Source of the DNA: Acidiferrobacteraceae bacterium | Lineage (GTDB): Bacteria > Pseudomonadota > Gammaproteobacteria > Arenicellales > UBA868 | Assembly: GCA_002726415.1 (NCBI GenBank) | Contig: PBSU01000019.1 | Span: 1-35,037, forward strand | Length of the DNA: 35,037 nucleotides | Reading direction: 5' to 3' | Shown: one piece after another, positions 10,567-21,718 of the stretch | How positions within the stretch are numbered: position 1 is the stretch's first letter | How the letters are laid out: each line of letters begins with the position of its first letter | The notes under the pieces: model-generated | Database searches by the model: none | What the model was told of the DNA's origin: nothing | The model's input: only the letters and a program-made list of their open reading frames with translations | Made by a program: the position numbers and the translations under genes

Positions 10567-12888
10567 ATGTCTATTCGTACCGTTTTCTGGGTATTTATGA
10601 GTCTCGTATTGGCCGGGACTCTGGTGCTCGTCGCCGGTGTGATGATCATCCTGCCAGATCTTCCTCCGACCAGCAAAGTTCGCAATATTCGCCTTAAAGA
10701 GCCGCTCCGGATCTATACCATTGATGGCAGGCTGATGGGTGAATTTGGTGATGAACGCCGCATCACCGTCTCGATCAAAGACACGCCTGACCAATTGATT
10801 GAGGCGATTCTCGCCGCTGAAGACGATCGGTTTTTCAAGCACCATGGGGTCGATCTTTCGGGAGTTATTCGGGCTATCATTGCTAACCTTCGGTCGCGGG
10901 ATAGCCGCCAGGGTGCCAGCACGATCACCATGCAGGTGGCACGCAATTATTTCCTGTCGCGGGAGAAAACGTACAGCCGCAAGATCAAGGAAGTGTTGCT
11001 GGCGTTGCGCCTGGAGCGCGAACTCACCAAGGCGCAAATCCTAGAGCTCTACCTGAATAAGATCTTCCTGGGTCACCGGGCGTATGGTTTCCAGGCTGCG
11101 GCGGCAATCTATTACAACAAGCCCCTCGCCGCACTGTCGCTCGCGCAACTGGCCATGCTTGCGGGACTACCTAAGGCCCCATCGACCAGCAATCCGGTCA
11201 GCAGTGCGGGCCGGGCACTAAACCGGCGCAACTATGTGCTCCGCCGGATGCACGATCTTAAGCTGATTGATGACATCGAGTATGCCCAAGCACACGCCAC
11301 GCCTGTCAGCGCGACCAAGCACAGCGCTGAGATCGAGGTTCAGGCCCCTTATGTCAGCGAGATGGTTCGTGAGTACATGGTGACCCGTTACGGTGAAGCC
11401 GCTTATGAATCGGGATTTCGGGTCTACACCACGCTCGACCCGGGCTATCAGGCTGCGGCAAATCGAGCCCTCATTAAAGGCCTGTTGGCCTATGAAGAAC
11501 GTCACGGCTATCGTGGGCCGGCGGGATATATCGACCCGAGCAAGGTCTTCGACACCGATCAAAGGGTAAAGGCGCTAGCACAATACGATATCGTCGGTAC
11601 GCTACAACCTGCGATGGTGCTTCGGGCCGGGGGAGATGCACTGGAGTTGCTGAGCGCAGAATCTCAAGAACTGTCGATGGGGGTCAACGGCTGGCGCTGG
11701 ACCGGTCGAAGTCCCACACAGTTTCTGAACCCAGGTGACGTCATTTATACCGATCAACAAGATCGAGATCTTCGCCTGGCCCAACTCCCGCTCATCCAGG
11801 GGGCACTGGTCTCCCTGAATCCGGCCGATGGTGCCCTGCTCGCGCTGGTAGGTGGATTTGATTTTAAGCAAAGTAAATTCAACCGGGCCACCCAGGCCCT
11901 ACGCCAACCCGGCTCTAACATTAAGCCCTTTATCTACTCTGCCGCACTGGAAAACGGGTTCACCGCGGCAAGCCTGGTCAGTGGCGCTCCTGTGGTCATC
12001 GAGGATAGTATGGGAGGTGCCTGGCGGCCCCAGAACTACAGCCGCAAGGTATTTGGCCCAACACGACTGCGAAAGGCCCTAAGCCTCTCACTGAACCTGG
12101 TCTCAGTTCGGCTGGTCCGGGCAATGGGTGTAGAACGGGTACGCGATTATCTAGAAAAGTTCGGCTTTGCGCGCGAACGATTGCCAAAAGGCCTGGCCCT
12201 GGCGCTGGGCTCAGCGACAGTCACTCCAATGGAAATAGCACGCGGCTACAGCGCCTTTGCCAACGGCGGCTACCTGATTGAACCCTTTTTTATTGCCCGT
12301 ATTGAAGAACCCTCAGGGCATATTCTGGAATACGCCAACCGGGTCATGCATTGTCCCGAGTGCCCGACCCCGAGCACAGACGCGGACACTGGTCAGCGTA
12401 CCGTAGACCGCCGCTTTGCTCGCCAGGTGCTGTCGCCCGAACACGCCTTTATCATGAACAGTATGATGGGCCAGGTGATCCGAAGTGGGACGGGCCGCGC
12501 CGCACAGGTCCTGGGACGGCATGATATTGCCGGCAAGACGGGGACAACAAACAATTATCATGACGCCTGGTTTACCGGTTACGGCCCGGACAACGTCACC
12601 AGCGTGTGGGTGGGTTTTGACAGCCCTCGAGATCTGGGGCCACGCGAGTCCGGCTCCCGGGCTGCCCTGCCGATCTGGATTGACTACATGCGGGTCGCCC
12701 TTCTGGGTCGGCCCCAGGTGCCGCCCGCAATGCCTGCAAACATTATTCGCCTGCGGGTGAACCGGGAGACCGGCTTGCCGGCTCCCGAGGAAGATCCGCA
12801 AGGTTTTGATGAGATCTTCGTGATCGGAACCGAACCATCACCTAGTCGAATCAAAACAGATGCCGACCCGGTAGAAGGTCTGTTCTGA
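10567..12888 (+). CDS. mrcA: Penicillin-binding protein 1A (bifunctional transglycosylase/transpeptidase)
   Basis: EDDRFFKHHGVD, QGASTITMQVARNYFLSREKTYSRKIKE (GT51), transpeptidase SxxK region RQPGSNIKPFIYSAAL, KTGTTNNYHDAWFTGY; divergent from pilM, the usual arrangement. Confidence 0.97.
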   Translation: MSIRTVFWVFMSLVLAGTLVLVAGVMIILPDLPPTSKVRNIRLKEPLRIYTIDGRLMGEFGDERRITVSIKDTPDQLIEAILAAEDDRFFKHHGVDLSGVIRAIIANLRSRDSRQGASTITMQVARNYFLSREKTYSRKIKEVLLALRLERELTKAQILELYLNKIFLGHRAYGFQAAAAIYYNKPLAALSLAQLAMLAGLPKAPSTSNPVSSAGRALNRRNYVLRRMHDLKLIDDIEYAQAHATPVSATKHSAEIEVQAPYVSEMVREYMVTRYGEAAYESGFRVYTTLDPGYQAAANRALIKGLLAYEERHGYRGPAGYIDPSKVFDTDQRVKALAQYDIVGTLQPAMVLRAGGDALELLSAESQELSMGVNGWRWTGRSPTQFLNPGDVIYTDQQDRDLRLAQLPLIQGALVSLNPADGALLALVGGFDFKQSKFNRATQALRQPGSNIKPFIYSAALENGFTAASLVSGAPVVIEDSMGGAWRPQNYSRKVFGPTRLRKALSLSLNLVSVRLVRAMGVERVRDYLEKFGFARERLPKGLALALGSATVTPMEIARGYSAFANGGYLIEPFFIARIEEPSGHILEYANRVMHCPECPTPSTDADTGQRTVDRRFARQVLSPEHAFIMNSMMGQVIRSGTGRAAQVLGRHDIAGKTGTTNNYHDAWFTGYGPDNVTSVWVGFDSPRDLGPRESGSRAALPIWIDYMRVALLGRPQVPPAMPANIIRLRVNRETGLPAPEEDPQGFDEIFVIGTEPSPSRIKTDADPVEGLF

Positions 12889-12956
12889 CCCAGAACCGGG
12901 TCAGGTGAAACTGCGATCGGACTTCCCTCAGGCCTTCTCGGGTGTCGCTTTCGTCT

Positions 12957-15680
12957 TCACTGCTTTTTTCTAGGTGTCTTTTTTCGCGCCCGCTTTGACA
13001 CTACCTTTGTCTTTGCTGCTTTTTTTCTCGCAATGGCCTGTGGACTCTTCCGCTCTTCAATCTGCCACTGCCCGTCACGGTAAAATGCTTTCCAGCCCGT
13101 GGCCTTACCGTCAGACTCAGTCATCACATACTGCTCCCGGGTCTTGCGGCTGTATCGTATCTGCACCGGATTGCCTTCAGAGTCATGTGCGGGTGCACTT
13201 GCCAAATAACGGTGCTTGGGGTCTAGCTGGTCCGCAACGGTAACAACCTCTTTAACCAGTGGTGTGCGGGTTTCACGGTTTCGCGGAAACTGGCTGGCAG
13301 CAAGAAAGATACCCGATGCGCCATCACGTAACAGGTAAAAATCGTCCACTTTCTCGCATCGCAACTGCGGCATGGGTACTGGGTCTGCTCGAGGCGGTGC
13401 CGGTTCTCCGTTGCGTAACAATTTGCGGGTATTCTTGCAAACCTCACTCGTACAACCAAAATACTTGCCAAACCGGCCGGTCTTCAGTTGCATCTCGGCC
13501 CCGCACTTGTCGCACTCGAGGACAGGCCCGTCATACCCCTTGAGTTTGAACTCGCCGTGTTCTATCTCGTATCCAGCACAATCAGGATTATTGCCACAGA
13601 TATGCAGCTTGCGCGCCTCATCGATGAGATAGGCTGCCATCGCATTGGAACAGATACCGCATCGACGGGTGCTGACCAGCCGCCTCACCTCGGCATCTTC
13701 ATCCAACACTGCATCCTCGACATCCTCACCGGGAACCAGGTTGAGGGTCTGTGTGCAGCGCTCTTTAGGGGTCAGACTGTAACCCGAACAACCTAGAAAA
13801 ACACCCGTTGCCCCGTTACGAATCTGCATGTGACGAGCACAAGCAGGGCACAGAATATCTGTGTCCGTAGGCAGATTCGCGCGCATACCTCCAATCGCCG
13901 CTTTGCCCTCCCCCTCACCGTTGGCTGCATCGAGCTGCTTGGAAAAGCCTTCATAAAAGCCATCCAGGACCTTTTTCCAGTTTTTACGGCCTGCCGCAAT
14001 CTCATCGAGCGTTTCTTCCATTTCGGCGGTAAAGCCGTAGTCCATAAGTTCACTGAAATTCTCACGCAGTCGATCGGTCACGATCTCGCCCATCTTCTGG
14101 GCAAAAAAGCGTCGATTGACGAGACGAGCGTAACCCCGATCCTGAATCGTCGAGATAATAGACGCATAGGTAGAAGGTCTACCAATACCACGCTTTTCAA
14201 GCTCCTTGACCAGGCTTGCCTCGGTAAACCGTGCTGGGGGCTTGGTAAAGTTCTGAACCGGATCAAGTTGCTTCAAAGTCAGTTCTCGGCCCTGAGGGAT
14301 ATTGGGCAGTTCCAGATTTTCCTGCTTACCGGCGGACGGCAATGCACGTGTGTGGCCGTCAAAAACCAATATCCTGCCCCGAGCCCGTAATTCGAACTCG
14401 CCGCAAGTGACAGTCAAGGTTGTACTGAGGTAACGGGCGTTAGTCATCTGGCAGGCGATGAAATAACCTCGTACCAAATTGTAAAGCCGCTCCTGATCAT
14501 GCTCCAACGAAAGTTGCTTACCCTGTTGTCGCACATCCGTGGGCCGAATAGCCTCGTGCGCCTCCTGGGCGCCGGCCTTGCTTGTATAAACAGGAGCCGA
14601 AGGCGGCAGGTAAGATTCACCGTACTGGTCGTGAATCAGTTCGCGGCAGGCAGTTACGGCATCTGTACTCAAATTGGTGGAGTCGGTGCGCATATACGTG
14701 ATAAAGCCTGCCTCGTACAGACGTTGGGCCAGCATCATGGTTTTCTTGACTGAAAAACCCAGGCGGGTACTCGCCGCCTGTTGCAAAGTCGATGTAATCA
14801 GCGGCGGATTGGGCCGTGACTGGGTAGGTTTGTCACTGCGATCGGTGACCCGGTATGTCCCGGCACCCAGTAACGCCAGGGCAGTATCGGTCTGGGCCTT
14901 ATTCGTCGGTCGGAAATTCTCGCCCGCCTGCTTGGTCACCTGCAGTCGAAGTGCACCCTCGCTGCAATCCGTATCCGCGAATACTTCCCAGTATTCCTCA
15001 GGCACGAAAGCCCGTATTTCGCGTTCGCGCTCTACTAGCAGACTGACCGCGACCGACTGCACACGTCCAGCCGATAATCCCCGCGCAATCTTTGCCCACA
15101 GTAGTGGCGAGAGCATGAAACCAACCACGCGATCAAGAAAGCGGCGGGTTTGCTGCGCCTGAACCTTGCCATCATCGAGTGTTCCCGGGCGCTCAAAAGC
15201 TTCCTGAATTGCGGACTGGGTAATCTCGTTGAACACCACCCGACGGTAGCGCTGCGGATCGCCCCCGATCACCTCCTTGAGGTGCCAGGCAATCGCTTCA
15301 CCCTCACGATCAAGATCGGTTGCCAGATAGATCGCATCGGTATCGGTGGCGAGCTTCTGCAGTTCGCTGACCACCTTGACCTTGTCTGGCAGGACCTGGT
15401 AATTTGCCTCCCAATCCTGCTCCGGGTTAATCCCCATGCTCTGGACCAGATTGCGGCGGGCTTTTTCCTTCCGGTACCGTGCCTTCGCCACCGGTGACAT
15501 CTTCCGGGTTCTTGCAGCCTGTTGGGCGCGTTCTTTGGGGTCCGTCTTCTTCCTCGATCCGCTGACCGGCAGATCGCGCACATGCCCCACGCTCGACCGA
15601 ACGACGTATTCCTTACCCAGATACTTGTTTATGGTTTTCGCCTTCGCTGGCGATTCCACAATGACCAAAGACCTGCTCAT
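12957..15680 (-). CDS. topA: DNA topoisomerase I
   Basis: [38 protein letters not shown] start at 15680 (track ORF extends to 16088 only by read-through of upstream sequence); [13 protein letters not shown] active-site motif; C-terminal zinc-finger modules and Lys/Arg-rich tail. Confidence 0.96.
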   Translation of the reverse strand: MSRSLVIVESPAKAKTINKYLGKEYVVRSSVGHVRDLPVSGSRKKTDPKERAQQAARTRKMSPVAKARYRKEKARRNLVQSMGINPEQDWEANYQVLPDKVKVVSELQKLATDTDAIYLATDLDREGEAIAWHLKEVIGGDPQRYRRVVFNEITQSAIQEAFERPGTLDDGKVQAQQTRRFLDRVVGFMLSPLLWAKIARGLSAGRVQSVAVSLLVEREREIRAFVPEEYWEVFADTDCSEGALRLQVTKQAGENFRPTNKAQTDTALALLGAGTYRVTDRSDKPTQSRPNPPLITSTLQQAASTRLGFSVKKTMMLAQRLYEAGFITYMRTDSTNLSTDAVTACRELIHDQYGESYLPPSAPVYTSKAGAQEAHEAIRPTDVRQQGKQLSLEHDQERLYNLVRGYFIACQMTNARYLSTTLTVTCGEFELRARGRILVFDGHTRALPSAGKQENLELPNIPQGRELTLKQLDPVQNFTKPPARFTEASLVKELEKRGIGRPSTYASIISTIQDRGYARLVNRRFFAQKMGEIVTDRLRENFSELMDYGFTAEMEETLDEIAAGRKNWKKVLDGFYEGFSKQLDAANGEGEGKAAIGGMRANLPTDTDILCPACARHMQIRNGATGVFLGCSGYSLTPKERCTQTLNLVPGEDVEDAVLDEDAEVRRLVSTRRCGICSNAMAAYLIDEARKLHICGNNPDCAGYEIEHGEFKLKGYDGPVLECDKCGAEMQLKTGRFGKYFGCTSEVCKNTRKLLRNGEPAPPRADPVPMPQLRCEKVDDFYLLRDGASGIFLAASQFPRNRETRTPLVKEVVTVADQLDPKHRYLASAPAHDSEGNPVQIRYSRKTREQYVMTESDGKATGWKAFYRDGQWQIEERKSPQAIARKKAAKTKVVSKRARKKTPRKKQ

Positions 15681-15829
15681 AACCCTCACATTCGTCAAGA
15701 ACCAAAATCGATCTGCTGTGTTGGGCGCAACGGACGGCTGCACCGGGGCCTCCTGATGCCAGACCACAATTGATCTAACACGGTCAACGGCCTCGAGGCA
15801 GCGATTTTGACCGGTTTTCCCGCCCCAAT

Positions 15830-16909
15830 TCAGTTCAGACGGATAAACCCACCCCTGCAACTGCGCACCAGACCCGCCAACTCCATCCTTATCAGCATGG
15901 CGCAAAGATCGCTGATCGTCAAACCGGATCGCTTGGCAATGAGATCCACACTGGTGGGAGCGAAGTCTATGGCAGTTAACGCAGTAGAGTACCAGGACGG
16001 GGGTTTTTCCGCGCATTGCGCGGGTTCTAGCGCCTTCTGGGGCAAAGGCAATGCTTGCAAGATCTGCTGGACAGACTCCACCAGGCAAGCTCCATCTCGA
16101 ATCAACTGGTGAGGTCCCCGAGAAAGCGGTGAATGCACTGAGCCAGGAACCGCAAACACTTCGCGGCCCTGATCAGCAGCAAATCCGGCAGTAATCAGGC
16201 TGCCACTGCCGCCAGCTGCCTCTACCACGAGTGTACCCAGACTGAGGCCGCTAATGATCCGGTTGCGCTGGGGGAAATGGTGACGGCGCACCCCGGTACC
16301 CGGTGGAAATTCCGACAAAGTCAAACCGGTTGCTGTGACCTGGCGGGCAAGCCTCTGATGGGTGCGTGGATAAACCGTATCCAAGCCGGTGGCGCACACT
16401 GCAATAGTCGGCCCGGACGCTTTCAGCGCGCCGCGATGGGCGGCACTGTCTATCCCTAGGGCAAGTCCACTTACCACCACAATTCCGCTTGCTGACAATT
16501 CCATAGCGAAAGCGTGGGCAAGTTCCGCCCCGACCGGTGTCGGGTTGCGGCTGCCGACGATAGCGAGCGCTGGTTCACGCAGCAATGCTGAGTCTCCTTC
16601 ACAATACAACACCGTCGGCGGGCAGGAAATTTCTCCCAACAACGAAGGGAATAACGGATCAGTCAGGCCAACCACCGATCGCTGCGCTTGATCAAGCCAC
16701 TGGGTGTCCTGCGCGACCATGCGCGGATCACACCGACTGGCCAGGGTAGGCCCGGTAGCGCAATCGGCCCGCGACTGCCCGGATAAAGCCGACAGATCCG
16801 CATGCAGGGCCTCAAGCGGATCGGGGTAGAACTGGAGTACAGTGCGTTTTACCGCCTCCGGGAAAGCCGCACGCCCAATATGCGCCCAGGCGAAGTTTGT
16901 GTCATCCAT
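15830..16909 (-). CDS. dprA: DNA processing protein DprA/Smf
   Basis: [22 protein letters not shown]...[15 protein letters not shown]...[18 protein letters not shown]...[47 protein letters not shown]-terminal winged-helix-like segment. Confidence 0.96.
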   Translation of the reverse strand: MDDTNFAWAHIGRAAFPEAVKRTVLQFYPDPLEALHADLSALSGQSRADCATGPTLASRCDPRMVAQDTQWLDQAQRSVVGLTDPLFPSLLGEISCPPTVLYCEGDSALLREPALAIVGSRNPTPVGAELAHAFAMELSASGIVVVSGLALGIDSAAHRGALKASGPTIAVCATGLDTVYPRTHQRLARQVTATGLTLSEFPPGTGVRRHHFPQRNRIISGLSLGTLVVEAAGGSGSLITAGFAADQGREVFAVPGSVHSPLSRGPHQLIRDGACLVESVQQILQALPLPQKALEPAQCAEKPPSWYSTALTAIDFAPTSVDLIAKRSGLTISDLCAMLIRMELAGLVRSCRGGFIRLN

Positions 16910-16912
16910 GAT

Positions 16913-16956
16913 GGACCCTCCCTGGTCCTAACAGGACTGGCCAGGCTGCCCAGTCC
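16913..16956 (-). other. Candidate structured dprA leader (alternative hairpins overlapping the Shine-Dalgarno)
   Basis: Minus strand GGACTGG-gcagcctgg-CCAGTCC, GTCCT-gtt-AGGAC and GGACC-agggag-GGTCC are overlapping perfect stems; GGAGGG is about 6 nt from the dprA ATG. Confidence 0.35.
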
Positions 16957-16990
16957 ATTCATCCGGGGCCTCCATGCCCCACGTCAGATG

Positions 16991-18160
16991 CTAGGCGCCG
17001 GGACTCACTACTCGGTCCCCGGAATGAACAGCACGTTCCGTCCTGCGCACCAGCGCATAACTCAATCGATCAAACACCCGAAACACCAACAACTCACCAG
17101 AACGGCCCTCGGGCAGATCAACCAGTTCGGCATTCCCACTGGTGAGTTGTCGCTTTCCCGGCAGGCGCTCGCTGCAGCCCAGCAGGCGGGCATTAACCGT
17201 AGTCCTTACCGCAGTGGGCACCCGACAGCGATCCCCTCGGGTCTGGGGGTGGATCACCTCACGGGTCAGCAACAAGGTTCGATTCGGATGTAAGGTGGTG
17301 AGGATGTTTCCGACCGCCACACCATCCTCGCTCCCCGCAGAGATCACGACAATTGCGTAATCTCCCGCTCCGCTGATAGATCCAAAAGTGCTAATCACAT
17401 GCGCATCCACAGCAACCTGAGGTACTGTCGGGTAAAGGTAGGGCAAACCCACTTTTTTCGGCCGGGGAATCAGCCGATCTCCCGGGCTGATCTCTTCGAC
17501 GGCACTCACAATCGTTAATTTGGCAACCTGCCCTGGTGTATCGAGTTGAGCCGTGCCCAAAAATCGTGCAGCCGTACCCAGCCTTTCACCGCTCAGCGGA
17601 TGGATAAGAGCCTGATCAGGTCGGAAAATCGTGTAAATGCCGTTTTCAGATGGAGGCAGGCTCTGGGCATAAAAACGACTGAACTGGCCCAGTAGGACAT
17701 CGCCATCAAGTCCAGTCACAACATGGCCAGCCGTTGTCGAATCGATCTCACCCATAAGCAGCGGGTAGGTGAGGAACGGTGTGATGGCATCAGGCGAAAT
17801 CATCGCTGCCGCTGAAGCGTGGCTCGCATCGCGCACTGTGGGGCGGCGAACTTCGATCGGTAACATTTTCAGTTGTGTTGGAGTCGTTTCATCATCCGGT
17901 GCCACAACCAGCGTTTCGCCCACTAACAGGGCGCCGTGACCGACTAACTGGGGATTACGTACCAGTAATTCCGGCCAACGTAGGGGGTCGTCTAGAAATC
18001 GCGCCGCAATGCCCCAGAGGGTATCACCCGCCTCAATCGTATACAGCAGCGGCACCGATTGGCCTGCCTTAGCCGGGAGCCACAAGAAGCCGGAAAGTGC
18101 CACGAGCCACACCCACCGTCGCAGCCACGGTAATCTTGCTGACCGGAGCAGGCATGCCAT
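16991..18160 (-). CDS. LysM peptidoglycan-binding domain protein
   Basis: [72 protein letters not shown]; signal peptide plus LysM. The longer ORF to 18472 would overlap def; an alternative ATG is at 18205. Confidence 0.88.
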   Translation of the reverse strand: MACLLRSARLPWLRRWVWLVALSGFLWLPAKAGQSVPLLYTIEAGDTLWGIAARFLDDPLRWPELLVRNPQLVGHGALLVGETLVVAPDDETTPTQLKMLPIEVRRPTVRDASHASAAAMISPDAITPFLTYPLLMGEIDSTTAGHVVTGLDGDVLLGQFSRFYAQSLPPSENGIYTIFRPDQALIHPLSGERLGTAARFLGTAQLDTPGQVAKLTIVSAVEEISPGDRLIPRPKKVGLPYLYPTVPQVAVDAHVISTFGSISGAGDYAIVVISAGSEDGVAVGNILTTLHPNRTLLLTREVIHPQTRGDRCRVPTAVRTTVNARLLGCSERLPGKRQLTSGNAELVDLPEGRSGELLVFRVFDRLSYALVRRTERAVHSGDRVVSPGA

Positions 18161-18299
18161 GATCCTGCCTACCCCTGGGACAATTCCGCTAGAATTCGCC
18201 GTCATAGAATTCATTCCTCGCCGCAACCATTGTAATGTAGACAATGGCTGGTGTGCGAACCAAGCGAACCAGTTCACAAAACCGAGAATTTTCCGAACC

Positions 18300-18842
18300 A
18301 TGGCACTGCGCGATATCCTAGTGTACCCAGATTCACGTCTGCGAAAGCGGGCGACACCTGTCGAGACCGTGGATTCAGCGGTGACACAGTTAATCGATGA
18401 CATGGCACAGACCATGTATGGCGCGCCAGGTATTGGGCTCGCTGCCACACAGGTGAATGTCTCAAAACGCATTGTGGTGATAGATATTTCAGAGGCTCAT
18501 GACCAGTTACAGGTATTTATCAACCCGGTAATCTGCGGTTCCGGTGAGCGCGTCGAAACCGAGGAGGGCTGTCTCTCTGTTCCTGGGATAGTCGCACCCG
18601 TCTCACGATTCTCCCAGGCTCACGTCACGGCTCTGGACCGTCACGGCGTGCCTTTTGAACTGCAGACCGAGGGCTTGCTGGCCATTTGCATCCAGCATGA
18701 GGTGGATCATCTGGATGGCAAGGTCTTTGTTGATTATCTCTCTCAGCTTAAGCGTGACCGCATCCGCAAACACCTCGTTCGCGAATCCCGGCCCGAGGCT
18801 ACTGGAGTGGCGCGATCCAAAGAGAACACACCTGCTCTTTGA
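18300..18842 (+). CDS. def: Peptide deformylase
   Basis: [57 protein letters not shown] motifs. Confidence 0.97.
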   Translation: MALRDILVYPDSRLRKRATPVETVDSAVTQLIDDMAQTMYGAPGIGLAATQVNVSKRIVVIDISEAHDQLQVFINPVICGSGERVETEEGCLSVPGIVAPVSRFSQAHVTALDRHGVPFELQTEGLLAICIQHEVDHLDGKVFVDYLSQLKRDRIRKHLVRESRPEATGVARSKENTPAL

Positions 18843-19804
18843 CCCCGGTGCCCCTTCGCGTCGCTTTTGCCGGAACCCCCGATTTCGCAGTCCCCTCGCT
18901 GGAGGCCTTGCTGGAATCCGATGTCGAGTTAACCACCGTATATACCCAACCCGACCGACCTGCTGGACGGGGTCGCAAACTCCGCGCCTCCCCGGTCAAA
19001 ACGCTGGCGCTACATCACGGATTGACGGTGCGCCAGCCAGTCAGCCTGGGCACGGAAGCACCCACCCTACAAGCCGAGAAGATCGATCTTATCGTCGTGG
19101 TGGCCTATGGCTTAATTCTGCCGCGCGCGATGCTCGAAGTGCCGCGCCTGGGCTGCGTTAATGTCCACGCTTCGATACTCCCTCGCTGGCGGGGTGCTGC
19201 ACCGATCCAGCGGGCCATTGAGGCGGGGGATCGCCGAACCGGGGTCACCCTGATGCAAATGGATGAAGGTCTCGATACCGGACCCATCCTTGCGGTCGCC
19301 GACACGCTCATTGGTGAATCTGAAAACAGCCAGTCGCTGCATGATCGCCTCGCAGTATTGGGGGCGAGAACTCTTCGTCCCCTGCTGGCACAACTGAGCC
19401 GAACACCGGTTCCAGCGATACCACAGGTGCAAGAAGGTGCCTGTTACGCACAGCAACTGACCCGGGCCCAGGCCTGGCTCGACTGGCATGAGCCTCCCGA
19501 CGTACTGGAACGGCGCATCCGCGCCTTTAATCCCTGGCCCATCGCGCGCTCACAACTGGACGGCATGGATTATCTGATGCGCCATGCGCGCCTGGGCCCC
19601 CCCGGCAACTGGGCTGAACCCGGGGTCGTGGTAGCCGCTAACGATGACGTGCTTCAGATTCAGGCTGGGGGAGGTACACTGGAGTTGCTGGAACTGCAAC
19701 GACCCGGGGGGAAAGCGCTCGATACGCGGACTTTTCTTAATGGTCACTCGATCGAACCGGGGTCGATGTTTATGGCACCCGGACCCCCTGATGCCCACCG
19801 CTGA
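18839..19804 (+). CDS. fmt: Methionyl-tRNA formyltransferase
   Basis: TTG start overlapping the def stop (TTGA); [57 protein letters not shown]. Confidence 0.96.
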   Translation: MTPVPLRVAFAGTPDFAVPSLEALLESDVELTTVYTQPDRPAGRGRKLRASPVKTLALHHGLTVRQPVSLGTEAPTLQAEKIDLIVVVAYGLILPRAMLEVPRLGCVNVHASILPRWRGAAPIQRAIEAGDRRTGVTLMQMDEGLDTGPILAVADTLIGESENSQSLHDRLAVLGARTLRPLLAQLSRTPVPAIPQVQEGACYAQQLTRAQAWLDWHEPPDVLERRIRAFNPWPIARSQLDGMDYLMRHARLGPPGNWAEPGVVVAANDDVLQIQAGGGTLELLELQRPGGKALDTRTFLNGHSIEPGSMFMAPGPPDAHR

Positions 19805-21077
19805 GGTCTGTGCTGCCGCCGCACGGATTGTGCATGACGTGGCATCGCGAGGTCGATCACTGGAGGTGGCAGCCCGCAACCACCTGAGTTCAGTTCCGTT
19901 GCGACGCAGTAGTGAAACCCGAGAAATCGCCTGGGGTGCCATTCGCTGGTGGTACCGCTACCACGCGGTGCTGTCCCGCCAATTGCACCGACCCCTGCGC
20001 AAGCGTGACCGGGTTCTGGAATCGCTACTGATATGTGGTTTTTATCAGTATGCACATCTGGACGAACCAGACTATGCCGTTACCGCGAGCACAGTCGATG
20101 CTGCGGCTTTGCTCGGCGCCCCCAAAGCGGGTGGCCTGGTCAATGCAGTGTTGCGTGCTTACCTGCGTGCCGGCAGATCTGCAGATCCGGCGGATGAAGA
20201 AACGCAGTTTGCGACCCCACAGTGGCTACTGAGTACGATACGCCAGGCCTGGCCGGATCACTGGCGTCAGGTGCTGGAAACGGCAAATCACAAACCTCCG
20301 ATGACTTTGCGGATCAACCCACTGAAAATGTCCCGTGATGAATATCTTCAATGGCTACACCGTGAGGGCATCATTGCCCGGCCCTCGGCACTCAGTCCCT
20401 GGGGGGTTATTCTGGATAAACCCATGGCAGTCAATGCACTGCCCGGTTTCGAGGCCGGCACGGCATCAGTGCAAGATGCCGCAGCCCAGATGGCCCCCCT
20501 GTTCTGCCGTCCTGCACAAGACGCTCGTGTTCTCGATGCCTGCGCAGCGCCTGGCGGCAAATGCACACAATTGCTGGAGACCAGCCCACAAATTCAGCTT
20601 ACCGCTCTGGACCTGCCTGAACGGACCAAGACCATCGGTGAGAACCTGGCCCGACTCGGTCTGGTAGCCCAGATCATTGCGGCCGATGTCCTGCAGGTAG
20701 ATGAGTGGTGGGATGGCAAGCTCTATGATCTGATCGTACTGGACGCGCCGTGCAGCGGTACTGGAGTCATCAGGCGACACCCGGATATCCGCCACCATCG
20801 CCGGGCATCCGACCTGGATCGTTACGCACAAACTCAGATTCAAATGGCGAAACGGCTGTGGCCACTGCTGGCCCCGGGCGGGCAATTTCTGTATATCACC
20901 TGCTCCATTCTGGCGCAGGAAAACGATACCGTCTTGGAGGCATTCTGCCGTGAAACCCCCGGGGCATGCCCAGAAAGAACAACCCGGGACGGTGCCCTGG
21001 CAACCACGATGGGAAACCAATTTCTGCCCAGCGATGAGCACGATGGGCTTTACTACGCATCGCTGATTAAGGTTTGA
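19791..21077 (+). CDS. rsmB: 16S rRNA (cytosine967-C5)-methyltransferase
   Basis: ATG at 19791, [51 protein letters not shown]; fmt-adjacent. The track ORF starts upstream, inside fmt. Confidence 0.95.
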   Translation: MPTAEVCAAAARIVHDVASRGRSLEVAARNHLSSVPLRRSSETREIAWGAIRWWYRYHAVLSRQLHRPLRKRDRVLESLLICGFYQYAHLDEPDYAVTASTVDAAALLGAPKAGGLVNAVLRAYLRAGRSADPADEETQFATPQWLLSTIRQAWPDHWRQVLETANHKPPMTLRINPLKMSRDEYLQWLHREGIIARPSALSPWGVILDKPMAVNALPGFEAGTASVQDAAAQMAPLFCRPAQDARVLDACAAPGGKCTQLLETSPQIQLTALDLPERTKTIGENLARLGLVAQIIAADVLQVDEWWDGKLYDLIVLDAPCSGTGVIRRHPDIRHHRRASDLDRYAQTQIQMAKRLWPLLAPGGQFLYITCSILAQENDTVLEAFCRETPGACPERTTRDGALATTMGNQFLPSDEHDGLYYASLIKV

Positions 21078-21087
21078 GACTGTCAAC

Positions 21088-21105
21088 ACGACAAGGTCGT
21101 ATAAT
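21088..21105 (+). promoter_or_regulatory. Candidate promoter -10 TATAAT adjoining the inverted repeat ACGAC-AAG-GTCGT
   Basis: TATAAT at 21100..21105 directly abuts ACGACAAGGTCGT (21088..21100), upstream of the DUF4390-like/ntrY gene pair. Confidence 0.35.
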
Positions 21106-21130
21106 TTAGCCCTGTTGGATCATACCTTTT

Positions 21131-21718
21131 ATGTTTTTCCAGACTAAATCCGGCATCGGCCGGCTTAACCGCCCGTGGCGAATCTTGCTGTTAGCCACCC
21201 TGCTCGGGGGCTTCTCGGTGCCGGCGCAGGCTGAGTTCATGGTTGCCTCCGGCCAATCGCAACTGGCGGACAATACGCTCAACACCACTGCGCGGCTAAA
21301 CCTCAAAATTACCGGGGACCCCGCTCAAGCCCTGACCAAAGGTATCGGCCTGACCATCGTCATCAAAACGCGGCTGTACCGGGCCAGCCTGGCATCATGG
21401 TTCTTCAAGGTCGCCACCTGGGAAGACCGCTACCGGGTGGAGCACCACGCTCTATCGAACCTGTATACCCTGACCCATACCAATACCGGCATGACCGAGG
21501 AATTCCCCACCCTGGCGGAAACCCTGGATGCGATGGAGCGCTATGCCATAACGGTCCAATTGCCCTCGGGCATCAATAAGCACGATACCCTGCAGATCCG
21601 GCTTCAGGTCACCCTTGATCGCAACGACTTACCTGGGCCTTTGAAACTGGTTGCTTTGATATCAAGACAGTGGCAACTGCGTAGTAGCTGGGGGCGCTGG
21701 AAGGTTAGCGCCCGGTGA
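21131..21718 (+). CDS. DUF4390-like protein
   Basis: Signal peptide, 195 aa, located directly upstream of ntrY-like kinase; position and pattern (ALTKGIGLTIVIKTRLYR) match the DUF4390 family from memory. Confidence 0.75.
   Translation: MFFQTKSGIGRLNRPWRILLLATLLGGFSVPAQAEFMVASGQSQLADNTLNTTARLNLKITGDPAQALTKGIGLTIVIKTRLYRASLASWFFKVATWEDRYRVEHHALSNLYTLTHTNTGMTEEFPTLAETLDAMERYAITVQLPSGINKHDTLQIRLQVTLDRNDLPGPLKLVALISRQWQLRSSWGRWKVSAR

Noticed and set aside
12889-12956. GACCC-agaacc-GGGTC between ponA and topA
   Set aside because: Short stem with no T-run; could be chance in GC-rich DNA.
15681-16088. N-terminal extension of the topA ORF (track start at 16088)
   Set aside because: Overlaps dprA on the same strand in another frame; TopA homology starts at [22 protein letters not shown] (15680).
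18161-18472. N-terminal extension of the LysM ORF into def
   Set aside because: Would lie antisense inside def; a signal-peptide-bearing start exists at 18160 (or 18205).
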